From Streptomyces sp. V4I8 (lineage in GTDB: Bacteria > Actinomycetota > Actinomycetes > Streptomycetales > Streptomycetaceae), in NCBI RefSeq assembly GCF_041261225.1, contig NZ_JBGCCN010000002.1, positions 388,877 to 452,876 of the forward strand: a stretch of 64,000 bases of DNA. Reading direction: 5' to 3'. Below, in pieces: positions 54,182-62,111 of this stretch. Each line of letters starts with the position of its first letter. Within the stretch, counting starts at the first letter, position 1. The notes below the pieces were generated by a model. It was not told where the DNA came from. It saw nothing but the letters and a program-made list of their open reading frames with translations, and did not search any database. The translations under genes were made by a program, and so were the position numbers.

Positions 54182-55378
54182 TCAAGCGGAGGTGGTGACT
54201 GGTGGTGTGATGGTGTAGCACCGTCGGTCACGGATCAGGGCCCACAGCACGTTGACGCGCCGGCGGGCGAGGGCGAGCACGGCCTGGACGTGGCGTTTGC
54301 CCTCAGCGCGTTTTCTGTCGTAGAACTGCCGCGAGTTGGGGTCGCACCGGATGCTGACGAGCGCGGAGGTGTAGAAGACCCTTTGCAGACGGCGGTGGTA
54401 ACGCTGGGGCCGGTGGAGGTTGCCGCTGACCTTGCCCGAGTCGCGTGGCGCCGGCGCCACGCCGGAGAAGGCGGCGAGGCGGTCGGGGGTGGGGAACGCC
54501 TCCAGGCTGCCGCCGACGGCGACGAGGAACTCGGCGCCGAGGACCGTGCCGATGCCCGGCAGCGACTGGATCACTTCGGCGAGTTCGTGCTCGCGAAACC
54601 GGCCCTCGATGAGCTTGTCGGTCTCGGCGATCTTCTCGTTGAGGGCCATCACCTCCCTCGCCAGGGTATGCACCATCTTCGCGATCGCTGTCTCGCCCGG
54701 GACGGCGGTGTGCTGGCGCTCAGCAGCCTCGATGGCCTTGGCTGCCAGGGAGTCGGGGTTGCGGACCTTGCGGTTGGCCAGCCAGGTGGTCAGTCGGCGC
54801 AGGCCGGTGCGGCGGATGGCCGCCGGGCTCTGGTAGCCCGTCAGGAGCAGCAGCGCTCCGGTGGTGCCCATGTCCAGGGTGCGTTCCAGGGCTGGGAACA
54901 TGCTGGTCAGCAGGGCCTTGAGCCGGTTGGTGGTGCGGGTGCGGTCGGCAACGAGATCCACACGGCGCTCGGTGAGCAGCCTCAGTTCGATGCTCGCGTC
55001 TTCACTGGGGCGGATCGGCTGCAGGTCGCGTCTCATGCGGGCCTGGTCGGCGATCACGTGGGCGTCCCGGGCGTCGGTCTTGCCCGCCCCGCGGTAGCTG
55101 TCGGTGGCGCGGTTGACCGCGATGCCGGGGAGGTAGACCAGTTCCTGGCCGTGGTTGACGAGCAGGGCGATTAACAGCGCGGGCTCGCCGCCGGTCATGT
55201 CCATCGCCCAGGTGACCTCACGGCCGTCGGCGAGGCCCAGGACGTCACCGATCAGCTTCAGTAACTCCGGTTCGTCGTTGGCCACCCGCCGCGACAGCAA
55301 CGTGTTGCCGTCGCTGTCCAGGGCCAGGCAGTGGTGGTGGGTCTTGCCGCAGTCGGTACCGGCCAATATCCGGCTCAT
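54182..55378 (-). CDS. IS110-family transposase (DEDD recombinase)
   Basis: 398 aa. RuvC-like N-terminal domain: ILAGTDCGKTHHHCLALDSDG (first Asp), WAMDMTGGEPALLIALLVNHG, YLPGIAVNRATDSYRGAGKTDARDAHVIADQARM (KTDARDA). C-terminal Transposase_20: VIQSLPGIGTVLGAEFLVAVGGSLEAFPTPDRLAAFSGVAPAPRDSGKVSGNLHRPQRYHRRLQRVFYTSALVSIRCDPNSRQFYDRKRAEGKRHVQAVLALARRRVNVLWALIRD, including the conserved Ser region. Intact, so probably active. It is guided by a bridge RNA in characterised relatives. Confidence 0.93.
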   Translation of the reverse strand: MSRILAGTDCGKTHHHCLALDSDGNTLLSRRVANDEPELLKLIGDVLGLADGREVTWAMDMTGGEPALLIALLVNHGQELVYLPGIAVNRATDSYRGAGKTDARDAHVIADQARMRRDLQPIRPSEDASIELRLLTERRVDLVADRTRTTNRLKALLTSMFPALERTLDMGTTGALLLLTGYQSPAAIRRTGLRRLTTWLANRKVRNPDSLAAKAIEAAERQHTAVPGETAIAKMVHTLAREVMALNEKIAETDKLIEGRFREHELAEVIQSLPGIGTVLGAEFLVAVGGSLEAFPTPDRLAAFSGVAPAPRDSGKVSGNLHRPQRYHRRLQRVFYTSALVSIRCDPNSRQFYDRKRAEGKRHVQAVLALARRRVNVLWALIRDRRCYTITPPVTTSA

Positions 55379-55604
55379 CGTGCTCCAGTCGTCGTACTTG
55401 CCTTGCGCACCACGGACGACCTCGCCGGCATTGCTCTACACAGCGACCTGTTCGCACTTCCCAATCGGCGGCCGAGTCGTCGTGGGGAGCCGGGCGGCCA
55501 AGCACCGGAAGCCACGAGACGACAGCCACTTGTCAGCCACACCCAGCTCCCCCGGGCCCCACAACCCTACGAACGGCTGCGGTCGGCCCAGGAAGAAGGT
55601 AGAG
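55379..55604 (-). ncRNA. Candidate IS110 bridge RNA region
   Basis: The ~225 non-coding bases upstream of the transposase start, inside the element, contain several potential GC stems. In IS110-group elements the left-end non-coding segment specifies a bridge RNA with target- and donor-binding loops. The call rests on position and family knowledge; loops were not resolved. Confidence 0.4.
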
Positions 55605-55919
55605 CCACTTGTCGCCGGGGCGGGGACGGCGCCGGCGCAGGCCGTTCGCGTAGGTCTGCCCGAACTTCCGGCTCCACTGCCGCACCGTCTCGTACGAGAC
55701 AGTGATGCCGCGCTCGAGGAGGAGTTCTTCGACCTCCCGGAAGGAGAGGGGAAAGCGGAAGTACAGCCAGACCGCGTGCGCAATGATCTCCGCCGGATAG
55801 CGGAACCCCTGGTACGACGGCGGAACGGCGGTTTCCACGAGCAGGCCCTCCCAAAACGATCAACGAAGCAATCGTCTCACAGGCGCCCACACTCAAGTTG
55901 ACGGTGCCCCCAGGCGGCA

Positions 55920-56303
55920 TCACTGGCTGCGCCAGGAGTCCAGACGCTGCGCGATGGTGCGCAGATCGGCTTCCTGGGCGCGGACTGCTTGGGCGAGTTC
56001 GTAGAGCTCGTCGTCCTTGGCCTGGAGGGGCTTGCCGGAGACGTGCATGTACTGGCTGGTGCAGGCCCAGCCGATGACCAGGTTGTAGTCGGTGAAGGGC
56101 CGCAGGAGCAGCGCGGTGTGCAGGAAAGTCGCAGCCCGGGAGGCGGCTTCTTCGTAGTAGAGGACGCCGCGCTCCCGCTCGAACGTGTGCCGGTCGGCCA
56201 TGAAGCCGAGGGCGCCCCAGTCGGCGATGGGCACGTTCAGGGGGGAGATCGCCGACTGGATCTGCAGGACCCAGCCGACGTCGACGCGGATGATCGGGCT
56301 CAC
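55920..56303 (-). CDS. Fic/Doc-like toxin of TA module 2, degenerate Fic motif
   Basis: 127 aa from GTG 56303, overlapping the antitoxin stop by four bases. VDVGWVLQIQSAIS, DWGALGFMADRH, AASRAATFLHTALLLRPFTDYNLVIGWACTSQYMHVSGK and LRTIAQRLDSWRSQ align along the whole length with the toxin at 545-922. The Fic signature reads RPFTDYNL: PF, D and N remain but the catalytic His is Arg and GN is YN. Same family and same loss of catalytic His as module 1, so the change is a family trait and not decay. Confidence 0.75.
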   Translation of the reverse strand: MSPIIRVDVGWVLQIQSAISPLNVPIADWGALGFMADRHTFERERGVLYYEEAASRAATFLHTALLLRPFTDYNLVIGWACTSQYMHVSGKPLQAKDDELYELAQAVRAQEADLRTIAQRLDSWRSQ

Positions 56304-56506
56304 CGCTGTCCCGTAGGGAAGCGCGCCTCGACGCCGGGCAGCACCCGGGCGGCTTCCGCGACCGCCCCCTCTACGAACGCGAGACGGTCGGCCTCTTCGA
56401 CTGTGACGTCGTGGACGTGCTGTTTCAGGCTCCGGCCGGTCAGATTCGCCCTCTGCCGCAGCCGTGCCATCTCGTCCTCGGTGAATTCCACGTTGAGTGC
56501 AGGCAT
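56300..56506 (-). CDS. Antitoxin of Fic-like TA module 2
   Basis: 68 aa from ATG 56506: MPALNVEFTEDEMARLRQRA, then LTGRSLKQHVHDVTVEEADR. The N-terminal DNA-binding segment parallels the module 1 antitoxin; C-termini differ, which fits specificity for the cognate toxin. Overlap with the toxin (GTGA) shows coupling. An inverted repeat lies 14-44 bases upstream. Confidence 0.75.
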   Translation of the reverse strand: MPALNVEFTEDEMARLRQRANLTGRSLKQHVHDVTVEEADRLAFVEGAVAEAARVLPGVEARFPTGQR

Positions 56507-56514
56507 AGTGACAC

Positions 56515-56550
56515 GGTACCGCACATGGTACCGACACCGGTACCATGTGC
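56515..56550 (-). promoter_or_regulatory. Operator palindrome of TA module 2
   Basis: GCACATGGTACCG-ACAC-CGGTACCATGTGC (56521-56550) is a perfect 13-base inverted repeat; another GGTACC lies at 56515. Position right before the antitoxin ATG supports autoregulation. Confidence 0.65.
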
Positions 56551-56757
56551 GTGGAGTGTGATCTCTGATCTGCCGTTGGTGGTGCGTTTTGATGTTGTGT
56601 GAGCTGGGGTTTCGCAGGTTGAGTGGGTGATCTTCCGGCCAGGCGGCCGAGGACGGTGGCCGGCGCCCTCGTCCATGCACACCCTCGCCCTGTACGCGCC
56701 CGCCGCAACTGTATGACGGTGCTGATCAGCGCGTATGACGCGAATGCAGAGGAGACT

Positions 56758-56795
56758 GTCTGCCCGGCGCTGCAGGGTGCGCGCACCGGGCAGAC
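56758..56795. terminator. Hairpin, probable terminator
   Basis: GTCTGCCCGG ... CCGGGCAGAC perfect 10-base stem followed by GGCCGTCTTT. Confidence 0.5.
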
Positions 56796-57136
56796 GGCCG
56801 TCTTTGTGTGCGGATGAGTCCGCACGGGGCGTGTATCCGCTTGCCGGCTTTGTGCGCTGAGGCGGTCGTTATCGACGGGGGCGGCCGCCTCTGTATGTCC
56901 CGCTGCCGCTGCGGTCGGTGGCGCTGCCGCTGCTGGTAGCGGGGCTGGAGGCGGGTGCCGGCCGCGACGTGTTCGTTGCCCGTCAGGATCGGCATCGCGC
57001 GTATCAGGATGGGCAGACGGCGTCCGTCCAGCGCCTCGGCCGTCGACAGGGTGTGCAGGCCGATGCCTACCATGCCCAGGATGAGGCCGGGGAAGGCGCG
57101 CTGGCCGTCGTCCAGGCCGAGCCCGTACAGGCCCAT
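56796..57136 (-). CDS. Possible small membrane protein (weak)
   Basis: Minus strand from ATG 57136: MGLYGLGLDDGQRAFPGLIL, then GMVGIGLHTLSTAEALDGRR LPILIRAMPILTG. Hydrophobic stretches suggest one or two membrane helices. Coding-like text also extends upstream (FGAGTVGRAWPLLLTSSGGPA) without a start codon, so the gene may be 5'-truncated. The C-terminal part looks non-coding, and the true end is unclear. Confidence 0.3.
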
Positions 57137-58360
57137 CGCCGGACCGCCCGAGGATGTCAGGAGCAGTGGCCACGCGCGTCCAACGGTCCCGGCTCCGAAG
57201 ATCGTCCCGTTCGGAACGAACGGCCTTATCCCGGTTCACAGGGTGTCGAGCCGTCCGGCGTGACCGGGGCTCACCCGCCCGCTGGTGCGGTGCCCGGCCG
57301 TTCCGCCCCACGCGCACCCGGCCGGGTCCGCTTCAGCACCCATGCAGCCGTGGGGAGGGGAGCAACCCGACTGCCACTGGCGAGTACCGTAGATCGGAAC
57401 GGCATGATGACGCCGCCGCACCCGCCTTGAAGGGCCGTGCCACCAGTACACTGCCCCGGGCCAATGCTGTAAAGCGTGCCGGTACTCGCAGTACCGGAGG
57501 CATCACGCAACCTTGCGCGCTTGTGAAAAAACAGGGCTTGCCTGCCCATCTACAGTGACGCGGTGCATCTCCGTATCGGCCGTCGGCCTACCGTGCTGCC
57601 AGCAGCAGGGGGTGTAGGGCGGCCACCGCCGCGGTGGGCTGACACGGCGGTGGCCGTCGCGAGGAATATGCGGCTCCCTTTCCGCGCATGCTCCTCGCGT
57701 TCGGTCCCTGACCGGCACCCGGGGTGAGCGGGAAGCACCCCGGTTCGGGACGGGCCGGCCGGGACAAGGCCGGCGAAGAGATCAGCTCCGTTCACTGGTT
57801 CCCAACTGGGCGTCTGCCCTGCCCCGTGCGCCGCATTCCCGTTCCAGGGGTGCAGAATCCGGCCGATGTTGGAGTTGCCGCAGTGGTTGGCCAAAGGCTG
57901 GTAGGTGTCGGCCCGGCCGGGCTGAGCAGCCGGTTCGTCCAGCGTGGGCCAGCGGGCGAGGCTTGCCCCGGCATCTCCCCGGGGGCCGGTTTTCCGCGGT
58001 CTGTGCCGGGCCCGTCATGATGGGGGACATTTTCAGTCTCATGGGTGGGTCGGTGCGGCGGTGAATCACCTGGCAGCAGGCCGCTGTCCCCGGAGTGGCC
58101 CTCTTCCTTAACGCAGCGCCACCCGCAGGGCGGGCTCCCGACCGGTGACACGGGCCAACAGGGTGCGTCCGGCGTCATTTTCTCCCCGCGGGGATGTCTT
58201 CCTTTCCCGGGGATGAGGGGTGGTGCCCTCGTCTTCCGCCTCTACAGGGTCCCGTAACCGCCATCCCTTCTTCCCGGTGGGTGGTTACGGGACCCGGGCT
58301 TGGGGTTCATGTACCGGTGACACACGGCCCGGCAGCCCCGCCCCGGGGTGGGGCTGCTGT
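57137..58360. other. Long region without a convincing gene
   Basis: More than 1.2 kb in which frames on both strands are short or lack coherent composition. Fragments such as NHCGNSNIGRILHPWNGNAA (minus strand, near 57890) could be relics. CATTTTCAG at ~58030 superficially recalls Tn5053 ends. I see no repeats or tRNA. Confidence 0.3.
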
Positions 58361-58555
58361 CTACTCCTCGGTTGAGCAGGGACGCACGACCGTATCCGGA
58401 CCAGGAGACATCACTGTCTCGTGCCCGTCGTGGAAACGGACCCGGTACGGGGGACCCCCCTCCGGGCCGAGCACCTCGATCACCTCTGCCGTGCGCTCAG
58501 GCTGCCCTACGATCCGGCCATGGACAAGAAGCTGGTCTCCCACACTGGCCTGCAC
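58361..58555 (-). CDS. DUF1918 domain protein
   Basis: 64 aa from GTG 58555 (AGAGGGGACAGC upstream). MQASVGDQLLVHGRIVGQPE, RTAEVIEVLGPEGGPPYRVRFHDGHETVMSPGPDTVV is a full-length DUF1918 domain, a small SH3-like barrel (VGDQLxVHGR...EVLGxxGxPPYxVRxxDGHExxxxPGPD) frequent in actinomycetes. Function not known. Confidence 0.85.
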   Translation of the reverse strand: MQASVGDQLLVHGRIVGQPERTAEVIEVLGPEGGPPYRVRFHDGHETVMSPGPDTVVRPCSTEE

Positions 58556-58717
58556 GCTGTCCCCTCTCCATCAGACTGACTCCCATCGCTCTGCCTACCC
58601 AGTCGGCCACCGTCTTCACCCCTGGCCGGTACCCCGTCCAGGGCCGCACCACCTGTGAGGTGTGGGTTGGGTGTCGTTGAGGTCGCTGGTTGATGCGGGT
58701 TGATGTCATTGGTGGTT

Positions 58718-58747
58718 GTGGGTCCCTGGTGGGGCCCTCTTTTTTTT
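58718..58747 (+). terminator. Terminator-like hairpin with T run
   Basis: GGGTCC-CTGGTG-GGGCCC (one G-U pair) followed by TCTTTTTTTT. Located 210 bases before the transposase operon, it would block read-through into it. Confidence 0.5.
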
Positions 58748-58958
58748 GTTGTGTGGGTGGTGACAGGAGTCCGTGTTTCGCCTGGCGGGTGGCCGTGTGG
58801 ATCGGTGTCATGGGGGCCGCGTGTCCTGTGTCGGGTAGTGGCTTGTAGCAGGCGGTCTGTGATGGGGGAGTGGTATTCGGGGTGGTTCATCAGCTCGGGG
58901 CGGGGAAGCGTTTTTGCGTTTTGGCTGGTTGCGGGCCTGTTTCGTAGCGTCCTTGGTC

Positions 58959-60551
58959 ATGGCGGACGAGGACGACAGCGCGGGTGGAGGGGTGCTGGGT
59001 GACCGGCGTGAGCTGCTGCGTGTTCCCGCTGTGCGTCAGCTGCAACAGCGGCGTGATCGAGGCGAGTTGACGACGTCGCATGTCCGTCTGGTCGCGTCGT
59101 CTTTGGGCGTGAGTGTACGAACGGTGTGGCGGTGGCTGGCGCGGGCCGAGGCGACGGGATCACCGGACCCAGCACCGCGTGCCCGTCTGGAGATCACCGA
59201 TGACGTCGGTGAGGTCCTCGCGGACTGCCTCGGGAATGTGAAGCGGGCGCACGAGGAACTGGCCCGCCGGGCTCTGGCGGCGGGCCGGCGGCCGCCGGGA
59301 CTGAGCACGTTGCATGACGCGATCCGCCGGGACCTGACCCCGGGGTTCATGGCCGGGCTGCGGGAGGGGATCCCCGCGGCCCGAGGGTTCGATCCGGCGT
59401 TCAAACGGCCTGCGGTTCACCGCAACGAGGTGTGGGAGGCCGATCACCAACACGCCCCGCTACGCGTCGTGCTGCCCGACGGCTCCCTGTCGCGGGTGTG
59501 GGTGACCTGGTACGAGGACCGGGCTACCCAGATGGTGATGGGCTGGGCGGTCACCGCATCCAGCGCGCACCGGGACTCGGTCCTGGCCGCGCTGCGTTCG
59601 GCGGTTTTGACCGGAGACGACTACGGACCGGCCGGGGGCCTGCCCGCCCTGGTACGGATCGACGGGGGCGCGGACTTCGTGTCCAAAGCGGTCAAGGACG
59701 CCTTCGGCGCGCTCGGCGTGCCGCTGCAACGGGTCTACACGCCCCGGCACAAGGGCGGCGTGGAACGGTTGAACCGGACCGCGGTGAGCCGGTTCTTCGC
59801 CGATCTGCCCCGCTATACCAAGGCCCCGCTCCTCGATCACCGACGGCGCTCCGGCGAGAGCGACCCGCCGCTGGCCTACGAGGCGTTCGTCAGGTTGCTG
59901 CGCGAGTGGGTCGAGCGGCACAACACCGTGGATGTGGTGGCCCGTTTGGGGATGACGCCGCTTGAGGCCTGGCAGGCCGATACCACCGAGTTGCGCGAGG
60001 TCAGCGCGCGCGATCTGCGTGCCTACATGATGTCCGGCGACGATCGCCCGCGGAAGATCACTAGTCACGGGGTGCAGTTCCACGGCCGGTTCTACATGCC
60101 CGAGGACGGCGTGGGCCGCGTTGGTACCCGGGTGCGGGTGCGGTTCATGCCGCACCACGCCCACGAGATCGATCTGTACACCGCTGTCGGTCACCGCTAC
60201 CTGGGCCGGGCGGTCCTTGCGGACGAGGCCACCGAGGACGAGCGCCGTGCTGTCCTCAAGTCCCGCTCGGCCAGGGACCGCGAGTTGCGCCGGGCCCTGA
60301 AGCGTTCCGCGGTCACACGCCGGGACCGGTACGCCGCCGACACCCAGGCGGGCCCGCCCAAGCGGCTGCCTCGTATGACATCGGCCCAGGCCGCGAAGGA
60401 ACTGAACGCCACAGACTCCAACCGTGGCGCCGCCCCGCTCGAGCGGGCGACCGAGCGCTACACCCCACGCCTGGGCCCCGCCCCCGGCTGGGCCGTCCCC
60501 AGGCGCGCCGCCCCCGATCAAGACCGTGCGACGAGGAGTGATCATGAGTAG
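58959..60551 (+). CDS. rve/Mu-type DDE transposase (TniA-like)
   Basis: 530 aa from ATG 58959. N-terminal HTH (LTTSHVRLVASSLGVSVRTVWRWLARAEATG), a second helical DNA-binding region (RRPPGLSTLHDAIRRDLTPGF), then the rve core with Asp in VWEADHQHAPLRVVL, Asp in LVRIDGGADFVSKAVKDAFG and Glu in TPRHKGGVERLNRTAVSRFF. A beta-barrel-like C-terminal domain follows (GVQFHGRFYMPEDGVGRVGTRVRVRFMPHHAHEIDLY) and a long basic tail. This is the architecture of TniA/TnsB/MuA transposases. Overlaps the following ATPase gene by eight bases. Confidence 0.9.
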   Translation: MADEDDSAGGGVLGDRRELLRVPAVRQLQQRRDRGELTTSHVRLVASSLGVSVRTVWRWLARAEATGSPDPAPRARLEITDDVGEVLADCLGNVKRAHEELARRALAAGRRPPGLSTLHDAIRRDLTPGFMAGLREGIPAARGFDPAFKRPAVHRNEVWEADHQHAPLRVVLPDGSLSRVWVTWYEDRATQMVMGWAVTASSAHRDSVLAALRSAVLTGDDYGPAGGLPALVRIDGGADFVSKAVKDAFGALGVPLQRVYTPRHKGGVERLNRTAVSRFFADLPRYTKAPLLDHRRRSGESDPPLAYEAFVRLLREWVERHNTVDVVARLGMTPLEAWQADTTELREVSARDLRAYMMSGDDRPRKITSHGVQFHGRFYMPEDGVGRVGTRVRVRFMPHHAHEIDLYTAVGHRYLGRAVLADEATEDERRAVLKSRSARDRELRRALKRSAVTRRDRYAADTQAGPPKRLPRMTSAQAAKELNATDSNRGAAPLERATERYTPRLGPAPGWAVPRRAAPDQDRATRSDHE

Positions 60552-61314
60552 TGAAGTGCCGCCCGAGCCGGGGGACATGGAGCCGGAGTTCTACCTCGAC
60601 GTGCCCGGCGCGAAGCTGGTGACCACCGATGTGCTGCTCCAGGTCCAGGACACGATCGCCGAGACGATCGACGCTCGCGCGATGTCGCTGATCTACGGCG
60701 CCTCCGGTCTGGGCAAGACGTTCGCCACCCGCGCCGCGCTCCGGGCCATCGCCCCGGATCTGCTGCTGTCCTTGCAGTTCGCCCGCTCACGTCCGGGTCC
60801 GAAGGATCTGCGCGAGGAACTCTTCCACCAGCTGCGCCTGCCGGGGAAGATGCCGGGCACCGCCACCCCGTTGTACCGGCAGCTGATGGCCGCGCTGCCC
60901 AGGCGCCCGTACGTGATCGTGTGCGACGAGGCCCAGCAGTACAACCGCGCCTGTTTCGAGCTGATCCGCAACTTGTGGGACAACTCCCGCAAGCAGCGGC
61001 CGGCCGTGCTGTTCATCGGCGGTCACGAGGCCTACGACACACTGCAGAGCGATCCGTCCCTGGCCTCGCGCCTGTGCGCCCGGCGCGAGGTGAAGGCGAT
61101 GTCCACCGAAGAGATGCTTGAGGTCATCCCGCTGACCCATACCGTCTGGGCCACGGCCGACCCCGAACTGCTCAAGCACATTGACCGGGTGCATGCCGAC
61201 GGCTCGATGCGCGAGTGGGCCAAGGTCACTCACTACGTTCTCAAGGGCCTGAAGCACTTCCATACCGACACCGTTGACCGGCAGGTGGTCCACGGGGCCC
61301 TGGCCCAGTGCTGA
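60544..61314 (+). CDS. AAA ATPase (TniB/TnsC-like), first of a tandem pair
   Basis: 256 aa from ATG 60544. Begins PEFYLDVPGAKLVTTDVLLQVQDTIAETIDARAMSLI; Walker A YGASGLGKTFATRAAL, Walker B YVIVCDEAQQYNRACFELIRNLWDN, sensor-1-like AVLFIGGHEAYDTLQSDPSLASRL. In Tn7/Tn5053/Mu systems the ATPase binds target DNA, conveys immunity and activates the transposase. The arrangement directly after the transposase fits. Overlaps the second ATPase by seven bases. Confidence 0.88.
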   Translation: MSSEVPPEPGDMEPEFYLDVPGAKLVTTDVLLQVQDTIAETIDARAMSLIYGASGLGKTFATRAALRAIAPDLLLSLQFARSRPGPKDLREELFHQLRLPGKMPGTATPLYRQLMAALPRRPYVIVCDEAQQYNRACFELIRNLWDNSRKQRPAVLFIGGHEAYDTLQSDPSLASRLCARREVKAMSTEEMLEVIPLTHTVWATADPELLKHIDRVHADGSMREWAKVTHYVLKGLKHFHTDTVDRQVVHGALAQC

Positions 61315-62111
61315 CGGCGGCCCGCCGAGGCGGCCTTGGCCCGCTGCTCGCTGCGACGGCGAACCCTGTTGATCCCTCAGCGCACTTCCTGAACACCCCA
61401 GGCCTTCAAGGGCTGTGCACCTCTGGCCTCCTCGCCGTCCGCCGCGGCGTCGAGGACTGCCACGCCCGGCGCGCGATGCTCTGCGTGACCGGCACCTCCG
61501 GTGTGGGCAAGACCTTCGCCGCCCGCGCGGTGCTCGCCGGCCACCCGGCCCACCGGGCCTGCATGCTCACCCTGCCGTCCCGACCGACCCCGGCCGATCT
61601 GCGCACGGCTTTCCACGACGCTCTTCACCTTCCCGGACCGCTGCCCGAGGACCCCGGCGTGTGCGACGCCGCCGTCCTTCACGCGCTGGCTGCCCGGCCG
61701 CGGACCGTGGTGGTCGACGAGGCACACCAGCTTTCCTCCGCCTCCTTCGAGTGCCTGCGCTACCTCTACGACAGCCTGCCCGGCGGCCTGTGCATTGTGC
61801 TGATCGTCGGCGAGGACGGCGAGACGGTGCTGCGCGAGACGCGGATGCTGAAGACTCGGACCGCCACCTGGTGCGAGATCCGCCCGCTGGATGAGGACCT
61901 GGTGGCGCTCGCCGCCCGACGTCTGCACCCACTGTGGCAGCAGGCCTCCTGTGCCCAACTACGCCGTCTGGACGGTCACTTCGCCCGAGGCCGGCTGCGC
62001 CGCTGGGCCCTGCTCACCCACCATGCCCGCCGTATCCGGTCCGCCACGCCCGCCTGTCGCGGATGGATCGAGCAACTCGCCGCCCGCGTGGACGACGGGG
62101 GTATCGGGTGA
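61308..62111 (+). CDS. Second AAA ATPase (TniB/TnsC-like)
   Basis: 267 aa from GTG 61308. LQGLCTSGLLAVRRGVEDCHARRAMLCVTGTSGVGKTFAARAVL (Walker A GTSGVGKT), RTVVVDEAHQLSSASFECLRYLYDSLPGGLCIVLIVGEDGETVL (Walker B and sensor 1). It is distantly similar to the preceding ATPase but clearly not a recent duplicate. Two tandem AAA proteins are unusual for TniAB-type transposons. They could form a hetero-oligomer or divide target selection and activation. Confidence 0.85.
   Translation: MLTAARRGGLGPLLAATANPVDPSAHFLNTPGLQGLCTSGLLAVRRGVEDCHARRAMLCVTGTSGVGKTFAARAVLAGHPAHRACMLTLPSRPTPADLRTAFHDALHLPGPLPEDPGVCDAAVLHALAARPRTVVVDEAHQLSSASFECLRYLYDSLPGGLCIVLIVGEDGETVLRETRMLKTRTATWCEIRPLDEDLVALAARRLHPLWQQASCAQLRRLDGHFARGRLRRWALLTHHARRIRSATPACRGWIEQLAARVDDGGIG

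Larger units (their letters stand above)
54166..55604. mobile_element. IS110-family element (complete)
   Basis: About 1439 bases, delimited by the points where the IS6 reading frame is interrupted (AAGTGG / CACATGGACG). No terminal inverted repeats evident, as usual for IS110. Confidence 0.78.
54030..55905 (-). mobile_element. IS6-family element, 3'-truncated and split by IS110
   Basis: Minus strand: terminal tract near 55890-55905 (CAAGTTGACGG), transposase N-terminus PPSYQGFRYPAEIIAHAVWLYFRFPLSFREVEELLLERGITVSYETVRQWSRKFGQTYANGLRRRRPRPGDKW (55838-55605), IS110 insertion, then HMDEVFIKINGKIHYLWRAVDQDGNVLDILVQPRRDTRAAQRFFRR (54165-54030). The 3' half is lost. The two exons join exactly at GDKW/HMDEV. 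Confidence 0.8.

Noticed and set aside
58022..58050. GACATTTTCAG resembling Tn5053/Tn7 terminal sequence upstream of the transposase oper­on
   Set aside because: Only nine or ten bases match, no partner repeat is visible in the window, and a similar CATTTTCAG belongs to an unrelated IS5 end at 33.58 kb.
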